Shown piece by piece: positions 1 to 10,965 of a stretch of DNA of 64,000 nt. Origin of the DNA: Zygnema cylindricum (lineage: Eukaryota; Streptophyta; Zygnematophyceae; Zygnematales; Zygnemataceae); NCBI GenBank assembly GCA_037447655.1, contig JBBHKE010003570.1:126565-190564 (forward strand), in the 5' to 3' direction. The position numbers and the translations under genes are program-made. Below the pieces are notes generated by a model, which was not told the DNA's origin, ran no database searches, and worked only from the letters and a program-made list of their open reading frames with translations. How positions within the stretch are numbered: position 1 is the stretch's first letter; every line of letters starts with the position of its first letter.

Positions 1-96
1 GATGTGCACTGGGAGGAGGGAGGAGGGAGGAGGAGGAGAGGTAGGAAGAGGGAACAAGAGTGAGGGAGAGGGGATGTGGGAAGGGGAGGCGTGTAG

Positions 97-180
97 TTTG
101 GAGAGAGAGAGAGAGAGGGGGGGGAGAGAGAGAGAGAGAGAGAGAGAGGAGAGGAGAGGAGGGAGAGAAAAGGAGGGAGA
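97..180. repeat. GA-rich microsatellite
   Basis: Nearly pure GA dinucleotides with GGGA and GGAGA interruptions. Reading frames through it give only Arg-Glu repeats and are not genes. Confidence 0.9.
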
Positions 181-197
181 GAAAAGGAGGGAGAGAT

Positions 198-370
198 CCA
201 TTCTTGAGTTCTCCAAGACTTGAAACAGTGGAAAGTATTCAAACTGGGGCTTTGCATTCCCTCATTATGCAATAAATTTGTGAAGACAATAACAGAGGGC
301 AGATTTTCTTGCCTTAATTTTCCTGCTTCTTCTCTAATTCTAACATTTTTTTATTCCTTTGTTATCACGT

Positions 371-469
<99 letters not shown>

Positions 470-660
470 AGGAGGGAGAGATCCATTCTTGAATTCTTCA
501 AGACCTGAAACAGTGGTAAGTATTCAAACTGAGGCTTTGCATTCCCCCATTATGCAATAAAGTTGTGAAGACTATAACAGATGGCAGATGGCATATTTTC
601 TTGCCTTTATTTTCCTGCTCCTTCTCTAATTCTACATTTTTTTATTCCTTTGTTTTCATG

Positions 661-664
<4 letters not shown>
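198..664. repeat. Two-copy tandem duplication, about 180-bp unit plus GA tract
   Basis: The segment 198-372 (beginning ccattcttgagttctccaag) recurs at 483-661 with small differences. Each copy ends in the T-rich stretch tttttttattcctttgtt and runs straight into a GA microsatellite, so unit and microsatellite were copied together. Confidence 0.8.
372..467. repeat. (GA)n microsatellite
   Basis: About 95 bp of nearly uninterrupted GA repeats between the two copies of the 180-bp unit. Confidence 0.95.

Positions 665-701
<37 letters not shown>
662..701. repeat. (GA)n microsatellite
   Basis: About 40 bp of pure GA repeat after the second copy of the 180-bp unit. Confidence 0.95.
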
Positions 702-702
<1 letters not shown>

Positions 703-1340
703 ACCTCCGATGGCATCGGCATGAGAGTGTGTGATGACGACGGCATCCAGATTCCGGAGTCTGGAAATACCACCCAAAAAAAACAAAAAACCCAAAAACA
801 AAAAAAAAGAAAAAGATATCGTCAATAACAATATTGAATGAAAGCCAGCAAGGCGAGAAACGCTTCGCTGTTTTCTGCCGTAAATAATATGATCTACTAA
901 CATGATGCCCTATTAAATCTGGTCGAGCCTCGAATACTTGATATTTTACACCCGTTTGTATCCTTTGTAATGTGAAAGATTTACTAAATATACCCATAGC
1001 GACAAAATGATCCCAGGCTAGGTGAAAGCAGAAAAAAAGTAAAGAAAAATAAAAGGGAAATAAAAGGGTTGGTACGAAATAATTTTTCAATATTCTGGGA
1101 ATCATGTTTTGACACAGTGTGGAGAAATTCTATAAGTCTGACAATGGCGGAGAGTAATTTAACAAACAGAAAAATAGAGAGAAAGGGACAAAAAGATAAT
1201 ATTTATTTGAATGATTCCTCCCCAAACTCTTCCCCTTTTCTTTTTTTATTTTTCTTTCATTTGTTCCTTGTTCGGGGTTTAAATAAATGAAACTTCCGTA
1301 TAATTAAAAAGACAAATTGCAGTTGACCAGAACGGAACAA
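702..1340. other. No gene seen; A-rich intergenic DNA
   Basis: AT-rich sequence with short A runs. No open frame resembles a known protein, and I see no RNA gene or element end. Confidence 0.6.
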
Positions 1341-1670
1341 AAATAAGAATGGAAAGAACAAGAATGTGGGTTTTTTATGATTCTTTAGGGTTATTCAGGG
1401 CTTTTTAGAGTTTTTCAGGGTTTTTACGGATTTTAAGCAAAGAATGGAAAAAAACAAACAGAACAGAAAAAAGCGGAACATAACAGATCCAAATTAGAAC
1501 CGAACAAAAAAAAGAACACAATGGAACAAATTAAGAATGGAACAGAACAAGAATAAGGGTATTTTCAGGTTTCTTAGGGTTTTCTTCGGGTTTTTTTCCA
1601 GCGAAGAATGGAAATGAACAAACTGAATAGAAGAAAACAGAACATAACATATCCAAATTAGAACTGAAAG
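1340..1670. repeat. Diverged tandem duplication, about 165-190 bp unit
   Basis: An AACA/GAAC-rich block followed by repeated GGGTTTTT motifs occurs twice. Anchors are aacataacagatccaaatta near 1476 and aacataacatatccaaatta near 1640, plus the aagaatggaa blocks near 1345 and 1533. It is non-coding. Confidence 0.65.
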
Positions 1671-1859
1671 GAACTGACTGACACAGAATGGAACGCACAA
1701 ATTGAAACAAATTCAAACAAGAAATGGGGAACAGAACGGATTGACCTACATGTCAGAAAGGACAAAAATCTCACCCATGATACGGAAACCACTGCATGGC
1801 GCTGGCATAGAAAAACCTGAAAACTCCCCCTCCCCCTCGCCCCCCCAGAAAAGCTCCCA

Positions 1860-1940
1860 AATGAGGGAGAGAGAGAAAGAGGGATAGAGAGAGAGGGGAG
1901 GGAGAGAGGCGAGAGAGAGAGAAGAGAGAGAGAGGGAGAG

Positions 1941-1992
<52 letters not shown>
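1860..1992. repeat. GA microsatellite
   Basis: Imperfect GAGAG/GGGA repeats becoming pure GA repeats toward 1990. Confidence 0.95.
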
Positions 1993-1995
<3 letters not shown>

Positions 1996-1999
1996 AGTT

Positions 2000-3855
2000 T
2001 CGCGCCGACTTCCATGAACAAAAAGAGAAAATAAGGGAGTCGATTTTTGCTTGTGTCCTTATTTGTCCAAAGTTCGTATAATTTTGGAATTGACCATAGA
2101 CAGTCGTTGGACCTTTAATGAAGATTGACGACAAATCGTTTGAACGATGAAAACAGTGAATCGGTTTATTATGGTGAAATGTTTTTTGAAATCGTGAAAA
2201 TATTAGTCTAGCTATTTTAATGTCAACTGCCTTATTTTTTCAAAAACACCATATACCAAAAATCTAAACTGCATCCCGTCCGTTAATTCAGGTATTCATG
2301 TTCATAAACCGTGATACTAACATGTTTGGTCGACGACAGTTAAGGGCCATAAATGGAACAACTGCATAAATGTAGTAAACTCCATAAATGTAATAACTCC
2401 ATAATAAAATCATATAGTTTCATGTATCACATGATATAAACCGTTAAGAACGCCTGAATAGCGCCTTTAGGTATCACTTCCTTTCTAAGCGAGCCGAAAG
2501 TTTATAAACTCGTACTTTCATTACTTCACGGCCAGTTTAAATTACGCCGTCAAAACGAAAAAACATTTGCAACTAGTTTGAACAAACATTAGAAAGCTCA
2601 AAAGGTTTGCCGTTGGACTTAGCCGAATTCCGTACAAACATCTGACAGAAGTGTACGGATAATGACAAACCTACGAAGGCAATATTTAAATTGTACGAAT
2701 TCTGTGAGTTTGTGTACTTTGTGACGTTCGCACCTACAGGAAAACAAAAAGGAGCATGTGAAGATCAATTCCTTAAAACAATTAATTGGCAAAAGAAGTC
2801 CTCAACTAGACAACTAAAGAACATTTGGAAAAAAGCTAAACGAAGACAGCTACTTTCCAGATGATAAACAAAGCTACAATGTTCACCATAACTAGTGTGA
2901 AGATATGAATGAGAAAAAAACACTGTTCAGACCACTTCATGCATGGGAAAAAAGGGTATATGAATGCTGCTGGTTTATATATTTTCACATTTAAAAGCAT
3001 CAAATGTCCACACTAATGTATTTTGAAACTTTAAACATGGGCGGCAAAATATGTAAAAAACCCATTTCGTCTTTCAGATAACATGGCGTCAACAAAACTT
3101 ATGATGAACCAAAAACCAAACAAGAACCCATTTCTTTTTTTTTACTTTAGTGGAGAAAGGGAGAATCCACACTATACACATAAAAATAGACGCGTTAATG
3201 CCCTCTTGTAAACCTAAGCATACATTTACTGAGGTTTTCACAATAATAAGCCTAACTAGTGTGGATGTTGTAAATTACATGTAACAATAACCATGGTTCA
3301 CACTATTTCCTGTGTTTTTCTCTCGAATCACATAACTATTCAAATTATAGCTTCACTGCCAACTGCGATAACACTAATATGGTGACAAACTTTTCTGGTC
3401 AAAAATCATAAAATAGTGCTAATAACACTCTCTAAAGAGTAGACTCAAATCAGCCGCATCACTCTCGATTAAAGGAGCATTATTAATACAAAAGCTGTTT
3501 TAAAACTTAAAATGCCTTCACACTAATAGCGATGGGCAGTGTCACCCGTGAATTGTTATTAACAATAATAACACTACATCGGTGCCCCTAAATTCTATCC
3601 CTTTTGAACCTAAAATAGTATTAAAATCACTAACTGTTTCTTTAGAGTTAAGTCTTTTTTCCGATACGATATATGACGATACTTTAGAATACAGTATACC
3701 AAATCCGATACAATATTGTAGTATAAAGCATATCGGATCTTGCTGTGCTGTGACAGCTTAGAGTTGAATTGTGAATTAGTTTCTAAGTTGTTTTACGGGA
3801 CACAGTGGAACAGATGTTGCCATTTTGAATAAAGTATGAAATAAAAGAAATATTT
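2000..3855. other. No gene seen; AT-rich intergenic DNA
   Basis: No frame of useful length and no recognised RNA. Short repeated pieces include ataaatg/ccataa motifs at 2345-2410 and scattered CACACTA or TAGTGTG words at about 2892, 3010, 3169, 3254, 3299 and 3512. It could hold decayed transposon DNA. Confidence 0.5.
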
Positions 3856-3960
3856 CATACGCCAAATATATGCCGAGGGATGAAGGGCTTGGAGTTAAGG
3901 GCCCATGGTCCACCAACAACTCGGATGGGTGACGCAGGCTGCAAATGTCCTCTGTTTCCC
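3856..3960 (+). pseudogene. 5S rRNA-like relic
   Basis: The stretch keeps the order of landmarks of plant 5S rRNA: CATAC near the start, a TATGC-like word, AGTTAAG at 3893-3899, the internal-control word GGATGGGTGAC at 3923-3933, then GTCCTC. Spacing between AGTTAAG and GGATGGGTGAC is 23 nt, against 24 in the plant 5S I recall. The rest is diverged, so this is a degenerate copy or the head of a 5S-derived SINE rather than a working gene. Chance similarity is possible for the outer parts. Confidence 0.5.
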
Positions 3961-4121
3961 AATTTACGTTTTATCACCTAGACAACATTTTTTTTTTTTG
4001 GTACATAACTCCGTTTTGGATTGGACTATTGGACAAGTGGGATAAAAGTGTGTTATTTTAGTAGAACCTTCCATTTTTTCTGTTATTTTTCATTTTTTTT
4101 TCTTTTTCTCTCTGTTTTGCA

Positions 4122-4272
4122 GCAGGGGGGAGGGCGAGAGAGAGCGAGAGAGAGAGGGCAAGAAAAAGCGAGCAAAAGAGAGGGCTAAAGAGAGAGAGCA
4201 AGAGCGGGGGGAAGAGAGAGAGAGCAAGAGCGGGGGGAAGAGAGAGTGGAAGGGAGTGTGAAAGAGCACGAG

Positions 4273-4322
<50 letters not shown>
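4122..4322. repeat. GA/GAGC purine-rich microsatellite
   Basis: Repeated GAGAGAGC and GAGCAAGAGCGGGGGGAAGAG units (the latter twice in tandem near 4197-4245), then pure GA repeats to 4320. Confidence 0.9.
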
Positions 4323-4326
<4 letters not shown>

Positions 4327-4522
4327 AGAAGGAGGGGGTCAATGGACTGGAAGGAAGATGAGAGGGCAAAGGAAGAGCGCGGCGAGACAAGTTCCGGGAA
4401 TGGACATGCGGAAGGAGAAGCGAGCTGCCGGACCAAACTGCAGGGAGGGTGGCGGAAGGAAGAGGGGAGGGGAAGAGGGATGAGGGGGAGAGGAGGAGAA
4501 TCCAGTGGTCAATTGGGATGTC

Positions 4523-4795
4523 AGCGGCATGGTATGATGTCAGCATGGCAGGATGATGTCAGCATGCAGGTATGAGTCAGCGTGGCATTGGTATGATGTC
4601 AGCGTGGCATTGGTATGATGTCAGCATGGCATTGGTATGATGTCAGCGTGGCATTGGTATGATGTCAGCATGGCATTGGTATGATGTCAGCGTGGCATTG
4701 GTATGATGTCAGCGTGGCATTGGTATGATGTCAGCATGGCATTGGTATGATGTCAGCGTGGCATTGGTATGATGTCAGCGTGGCATTGGAATGAG
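4523..4795. repeat. 22-bp minisatellite, about ten units
   Basis: Tandem repeats of cattggtatgatgtcagc followed by g/a-tgg, unit 22 bp, differing mainly at one G/A position. The first units (4523-4590) are shortened. There are no spacers of differing sequence, so it is not a CRISPR array. Confidence 0.95.
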
Positions 4796-4799
4796 CTTA

Positions 4800-5335
4800 T
4801 GTCGGCATAAATTCATGGAGTGGTCTCTGTGAGAACAAAGAAGAGCTGTGAGTGTTTCTCTGTAGGCAGTTTGAAGCAGCAAGGCGAAGCCATGAAGGGA
4901 AGACATTCACAGACAGGGTAACTATACGTACGTGATTACTAGCCATACTGGGCATACTGGTTAGAAATCACGGTAATCAAATGGAACGATGTATTTTTTT
5001 TAACAAAATCGTACAGTTTTCTGTAAGAAGAACGTGATTACAGCACCAGCAACGCCAGTTACAGAGCGTAAATTATTCCTCTAAAAGCAAACAAATGAGT
5101 GTTTTGGGCTCAAAACAAAGTACAAAAAAACAACAAACGACAAAACAAAAACGAAAAAAAAGGACAGAGAAGATAACGTCGAGAAAAGGGGAACAAATAT
5201 TACGGAATATTACGGTTTCTTCTGTCGGAATACGACAGAAGATTTCACTTTTCACTAAAAAATGTGCATCTAAAAAACAAGAACCGACGGAACACCACCG
5301 CACAGTTGGCGTGACTTCTCTTACATGCCGCCCAC
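4800..5335. other. No gene seen
   Basis: AT-rich sequence with A runs. Frames crossing it extend into the purine tract and encode low-complexity protein only. Confidence 0.5.
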
Positions 5336-5790
5336 GTATGGGAGGGAGAGGGACAGGGAGAAGGGGAGAGAGGCAGAGAGAGCGGGGTGGGGGGGAGAGG
5401 GGGAGGAGAGGGAGAGGGGGAGGGGGAGGGAAAGGGAGAGGGGGAGAGGGAGGGAGAGGGAGAGGGGGAGAGGGAGGGAGAGGGATAGGGAGAGGGGGAG
5501 AGGGGGGGGAGAGGGAGAGGAAACGAGAGAGGGAACGGGAGAGGGAGAGAGAGGGATAGGGAGAGAGGGAGAGGGAGGGAGAGAGGGAGGGAGGAGAGGG
5601 AGAGGAAAGTGGGAGAGGGAAGGAGAGGGAAGGAGTGGAAGAGTGAAGTGGAGAGGAAGGGGGAAGAGAGAGAGGGAAGAAAGGGAGTAGAAGAGGGATG
5701 GAGAGGAAGAGTGTAGGGGAGAGGGGAGTGGAGTCGGGGGGGGGGGGGGGGGGGGGAGGGGGAGAGAGAGAGAGAGACGGGGGCATCACA
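5336..5790. repeat. Long purine tract with 20-bp G run
   Basis: About 450 bp almost exclusively A and G on the plus strand, built of GGGAGA and GAGAGG units, with an uninterrupted run of about 20 G near 5737-5756. Such mirror-like purine tracts can form triplex or G-quadruplex structures; this is inference. Confidence 0.9.
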
Positions 5791-5834
5791 CTTATGCTGA
5801 CCTGGCACTTTTTGTCGGGATCTGTGAGACAGCT

Positions 5835-6368
5835 GACACGTGGCACTCCTTCACTGGTTCCTGTTCCAATAAATATAATTTCTGAAGATCCACCAGCTGG
5901 ACCTGTGCTGTCCACCAAACCAAGAGGACCGTCTGAGAAATGCCACGTGGCATTGTCACGTGGATCTTTTTTGTCAGCGTTGAAATCACTGCCACGTGGA
6001 GGTGCTTCACTAGGAAGACTGCCACGTGGAGGCTCTACATGTATTTTCTGAAAACGACTTCCTCCCTTAATGCCACGTGGCAAACAGGGGAAACAGCTGC
6101 TTAGTTTTTTTCTTGCTGGTGTATTTGAGTGCCAGCTGGCACTCCGAGAACTCCCTCTCTGCAGAATTTGCACTGATGACGTGTCGCCACGTGGCAATTG
6201 CTGGTCGGTTCCTCTGCCGGGCCACCGACAAAAGGCAGTCTGGCAATACTGAACCAACGGGAGGGGCGTGACGTGACCGTCGTATCCATGGGGTAAACCA
6301 GCTAGGAAGCTCCGAGTTCCCACGAGGCGCCACGTAGCAGTGGTAACCATGCTGAACTATGCCACGTG
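5835..6368. promoter_or_regulatory. Cluster of eight CACGTG (G-box) palindromes
   Basis: CACGTG occurs at 5837, 5944, 5957, 5993, 6023, 6074, 6188 and 6363, mostly inside the longer palindrome TGCCACGTGGCA. A CACGTA variant sits at 6331 and a TGCCAGCTGGCA relative near 6131. In plants CACGTG is bound by bZIP and bHLH factors. No gene is seen downstream that would make this a promoter, so it may instead be a repeat family built on the palindrome. Confidence 0.7.
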
Positions 6369-6504
6369 GCTCCTCTGAGTTAGGGAGAAAGGGAGGTATA
6401 ATACTAATAATGAAAATGGCGATTTTGGCAGCTCGATTTTCAGTTTTTCTCCATTTCACCTCCCTTGTCGATTTCCTCCTCCAAAATACCCTAGAGAATA
6501 TTCG

Positions 6505-6665
6505 CAGAGGCCAGAGGTCGCAAACGGTCAGCCGAAACCGTGACCGACCGTTAACCGACCGCCCGCGCCGGATCCGGAACGGATTCGGTTGCCAAATTTT
6601 GGGGGTCGGGCGGTTACAGTCGGTTGATTCACCAGGATAAAAAAAACGGTCGGTTACGGTCGGTC
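6505..6665. repeat. GACCG/CGGTC motif cluster, hAT subterminal-like
   Basis: The left half carries GACCG and AACCG words, the right half carries their complements CGGTC and CGGTT, giving an inverted arrangement around 6580. Ac-type hAT transposons carry similar arrays near their ends. It lies about 1.1 kb before the hAT gene, but a matching right end was not found. Confidence 0.4.
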
Positions 6666-6768
6666 AACCAAAAAACCAAAAAAATGAATTTTTTTTACTG
6701 TCCCTATAATCCAACATTCTTGTACTTTGTACTCTTTGGCATCGTGGAAGTACGTGACATCATGATTA

Positions 6769-7450
6769 GCGTCGCAAATCTGACACGGTACTGTAGTAAG
6801 CTATTTATTTCGTAAATCATAGGGAACGCGACAAAGCGTCGCAAATCTGACACGGTACACCGCCAATCGCTATTAGCATAGTGTACGCTAATTCCGTCCC
6901 GCATTTTTATTTTTATTTATTCTCCAATAGCGTAGCTTATTTTATTTTTTTCTGTACGCCATTTAGGGTTATGTTCCAAGTACCTCACAAAACGAAAGTA
7001 CGTTGTCGGTTAAATAGTGTGGTGTAGGGTACGTATCAGACCTTACAAAATTGTACCTTTTTAAGTGAAAAAGTATATTTAATGAGTTTTAGTAACCGCG
7101 GACGCATGAAAACATGCGCTATCAAAAGGGGATAAAAGCGGGCTGTAAAATATCACGTTCGCACATATTCGTCCAACAACCACGTTTCGACTGTGTGAAC
7201 GTACGATTTGTGAACGATTTGTCAGATTTTGTGCAAATACCTATATTAGTGTAAGCATGTTTGCGACCGACATTTATTTTTTTCAAAGACCCAAATTATA
7301 ATTATTAAACAATTAGAATGTATGTTTTTTTTCAAAATTTTCAAATTCTTAATTAGCATAAATCACGGTAATTATTCATATACGCTAAAGAAACTTCTAC
7401 GCTAATAGCGATTGGCGGTGTAGTACACTATTCATTTTGCAAATAAAAGG
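6769..7450. repeat. MITE-like segment with inverted ACACCGCCAATCGC ends
   Basis: The word acaccgccaatcgctattag at 6856 recurs in reverse complement at about 7397-7420, so the two face each other across about 560 bp. A separate direct repeat of gcgtcgcaaatctgacacgg lies at about 6769 and 6836. No coding frame is present. Boundaries and target duplication are not resolved. Confidence 0.35.
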
Positions 7451-7739
7451 GAACGCGACAAATCGTAATTATTGGCTTATTCATACGTCGTACATTATTG
7501 CAAAGTGCTAATCATATACCGTGTTTCCACAAATATATCATATTATTATGTCAATGCCATGCGGCATGTAGTAATAACTGGTTAATAAATCAGTGAAAAT
7601 CAAACTATTACGTTAATTTCCCACGAGTCTTAATTATTGGCGTACTCACATGTGTCAAACAATAAATCAATAATTTGCATTGCTTTATAAGTTAGAGAAA
7701 TTTGACCACAATTCAAACAAAACTTATTCATACACTAAA

Positions 7740-9936
7740 ATGGAGAAAAACATCCTCGCTTCCCTTAAAACTACAATCCAAAACAAACTTCGAAAATCAA
7801 AAAATGGTAAAATTGCTCAGTATTACCTAGTGAAAGAAAGCAGGGCCACTTTATATTGTTGGAAAAAAATTGAGCATGTCTATGAAGTTAGAACATCAAA
7901 CAAATACATTGTAAAGGGGGCAGGTTTTGTAGCTTGTAATACATGTTTCATAGTTTATCAATACAAGTCAGCAAACGGTACTTCAACAATAAATACTCAC
8001 ACATGTTTAGATTCAACCGACATGGATAATTCGAGAGGACCTCTTCAAAAACAGAGGCGAAAACGAGTGACAGAAAAAAAATTGCGAAAATGGTGGCGTT
8101 GATGTGTTGTGAGGACCTTCGGCCATTTTCGATAGTCGACGGTTCAGGTATGATTTATTTTAAATTCCAGTTAAGATGGCTTGAGTGTAAATGTCATTAT
8201 AACTTGTTTTATTCATAAATTTATAAATTTGTGCTTAGTTTGTCATGATGTTGTTTGTTATTTGTCTTTCCATAAAAAAAAAATCATTTCGTTATAAACC
8301 TTCTTTATTAATCATGTTGAGTACTTGTATGATATTTTATTATTGTTTTTTTGCTTTTTTCCCTAAGTTTTCAAGCATTTTGTCAAGCATTGTTTGATGT
8401 TGGTGTTTCGTACAACAAAAGTGTTGACATCGACCAACTACTCCCGTCCATCAAAAGTGTTAAAAACTACATTATATCTTTTGCGAAAGATATTCGTAGT
8501 TTGATCATCCAAAAATTTAGAGAAAATATTGATAACAATATTTTTGTCGCATTCACGACCGATCTCTGGACCGAGACAATAAAAAGAACCTCATTCATGT
8601 TTGTAACCGCTTTTTTTATTGACAAATAATTTGAACTTCATGCACGGACGCTTCAAGGCGGTCATTTTCCGGAGGAAAAACACACTGCGGAAAATGTTTT
8701 AACAACTTTCAAAAATTGTTTGACCAATTTTGAAATGTCCAATTTTTATCTTTGCGTTGTCGTGACTGATAATGGCTCTAACATGTGTGCGACTGAAGGT
8801 CTACCGAGTATGTTTACTTGGATACCTTGCGCTGACCATAAAATTGCAACAATTGTGACAACGATCTTGAATAAGAGCGGAACTTCCAAAAAAGGCAAAT
8901 ACGATGTGGAAGTTCTTAATGTTTTTGATATAATTGACGCGTGTAAATCATTGGTCACGTTTTTCAAACAGAGTAATTTACAAAATCTTTTGAAAAACAC
9001 TTTAAAACAAGAAAACGCAACGCGGTGGAATTCTTTGCTCCAAATGCTTAAGAGTATTTACGATACATTCAATGAGATAGGACCAATCGCTCAAGCAAAA
9101 AACAAATTGATACTTTTTGCTTGTATCGATAAGACTGACCTTACCGAACTTCTACAACTTTTGGAAAGGTTCCAAGAAGCGACCCTAAAATTGGAAAAAA
9201 TCAAAGAACCAACTTTACATTTGGTTTTGTTTTAACTATCGTCTCTCTATAACCATTGTAAGATAAGAAAAACATCTTACAATGACGGTGAAAAAGAATG
9301 CCCCGCCGATTCCCTAAACTTGCAAAAATTGAAACAACTTTGGGGAAATTTGCACTACCGAAGTGGGGCCTTCATGGGTACCATATTGTCGCGGCTCTCT
9401 TAGATCCCCGACAAAAACAAAAGCTTGAAACAATTGGGGTATTGAAAACCGAAATTGAAAGCGCAAGGTTCAAATTTTGAGAACTCGCAAACGACCTCGG
9501 TGAAGACGTTGATTTCGGTAGCCCTCAACGTATCACAAAAAAACGAAAAACATCGCAAAGTAAAGACGGTCTCCACAATTTTTTTGGTGAGAGCGATGAG
9601 GAAAATGAGGTTGTTATTACCACCTACAAAAAAACGCTGGTTAAGGACAAAATGAAACGTTATTTTGATTTAAAATTAACCAACAACGAAAGATTGAACT
9701 TTAACATACTTGAATGGTGGAAAAAAAAATCAAATGTACGTGCGAAAGATAGAGGATTTCCTATTCTAGCCGGTGTTGCTATATCTATTCTAGCTATTAC
9801 GGCTTCTAGCTCCATGTCCGAATGCAATTTTTCGGATGTTGGGAACACGATAACAAAGAAAATGAGCTCACTAGCTGTTTCAATTGTTAGTGATCTTTTG
9901 TGTGTTAGATCCAGCCGAGATCTTTTAAATGCATAG
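7740..9936 (+). pseudogene. hAT-family transposase, broken
   Basis: The product would be a cut-and-paste DNA transposase. The first frame (Met at 7740, chosen because homology-like sequence starts there) carries a BED-type zinc finger with CNTC and a later HTC. A frame change near 8095 leads to a DLRPFSIV motif, then a GT donor-like site at 8147 and a TTTCCCTAAG acceptor-like site near 8366, suggesting an intron. The next frame holds the FxxDLWT motif and VTDNGSNM, followed by a CADH and a TRWNSLLQML segment. After another shift comes HIVAALLDPR, and 9652-9936 is the C-terminal dimerisation region (ILEWWK, ASSSMSECNFSDVG). In-frame stops occur at about 8627, 9233 and 9478. Terminal repeats were not identified with certainty. 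Confidence 0.85.
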
Positions 9937-10737
9937 TTTTTTATTTTGTTTTGTTTTCTGATTATTGTTATTTTTTTAGTATTAGTTATCATGTTTTTTT
10001 TTCCTTTTAAATTTTTGTTGTGTTTCACAATTTTTCTAATGTTTTTTTTTTTTTTTTTTAAACCGGAGTGGTTATTTTTATCAAATTACCAAAGCGTCGT
10101 ATGTATACCATATTTAGATTTATAGATTTTTGTGTAGTTTTAAGTTTGAGGTTGAGAATTTGTACAATAGAGTCGAAAATATAACGAGGTTGTTATTTGT
10201 TTATTTATATATTTGATACTACAAATGTTTTTTTTTTTTTTTTGCTCGTGTTCTTTGTCAATTGATTTTCTATGTGAAAACTATGTTTTTTTTTTTAAAC
10301 ACACATAATTGAAAATTTACCTTTTTTGCATAATTCATAACATAGTATCGTTGTCAAAAGAAAAACCATCCGAAAATTGTATCGAAAAAATGAGGTTTGC
10401 GAGAGAATAAACATTAATATAAATGTTTAAGCATTAATCTAAGAGTTACACGCAAAATTAGGAACAAATCTCTTGAAAGAGGTAACTGTCGAGGAAAAAA
10501 AATATTCGTAAAGGTAGATTGCAAAAAGACAAAATGGTAAAAAGAAAAGGTACACGAGTTGTTTTTTTGCAAAGGGAGATGTACCACTACACCACTCATT
10601 TTTATTCGTATTAATAAGTCGCTACTACTTATAGCCGAAAATCACAAAATATAGTTAACAACATTAGTTAAATATGTGGACTATAACCTGCCAGGTCTCC
10701 TTACATTAAATAATATTATTAATCATAATTTTCCATT
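9937..10737. other. No gene seen; T-rich DNA
   Basis: Long T runs (10040, 10228, 10285) and AT-rich filler after the hAT gene, possibly the 3' non-coding part of that transposon. Confidence 0.5.
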
Positions 10738-10965
10738 TACACTACACCGCGAATCGTAATTAGCACTATTTTTGTTACAGTACCTGTTTCTTGTCGCTAT
10801 TATTTGTTGGGTTTTTAGTTACAAGGACTCTATAACAACTAACTGTAGTAAGCATTGTCAATGAATGTTACACACATGGACACAAGAGCATAATTTCAAA
10901 CAAATTCCAAAAACTTTTCACATTGCATCCATTCGATAACCTTACACTTTTTGTTTTGCTTGTGA

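Noticed and set aside
2-828. Open frames encoding Arg-Glu repeats over the GA microsatellites
   Set aside because: Low-complexity translation of dinucleotide repeats in all frames, with no conserved domain.
4523-4795. Possible CRISPR array
   Set aside because: Units abut without unique spacers. It is a 22-bp minisatellite in eukaryotic DNA.
5073-6350. 425-codon minus-strand frame
   Set aside because: Its middle is serine/proline/leucine low-complexity sequence from the purine tract and its ends show no recognisable domain. Long frames are expected in such tracts.
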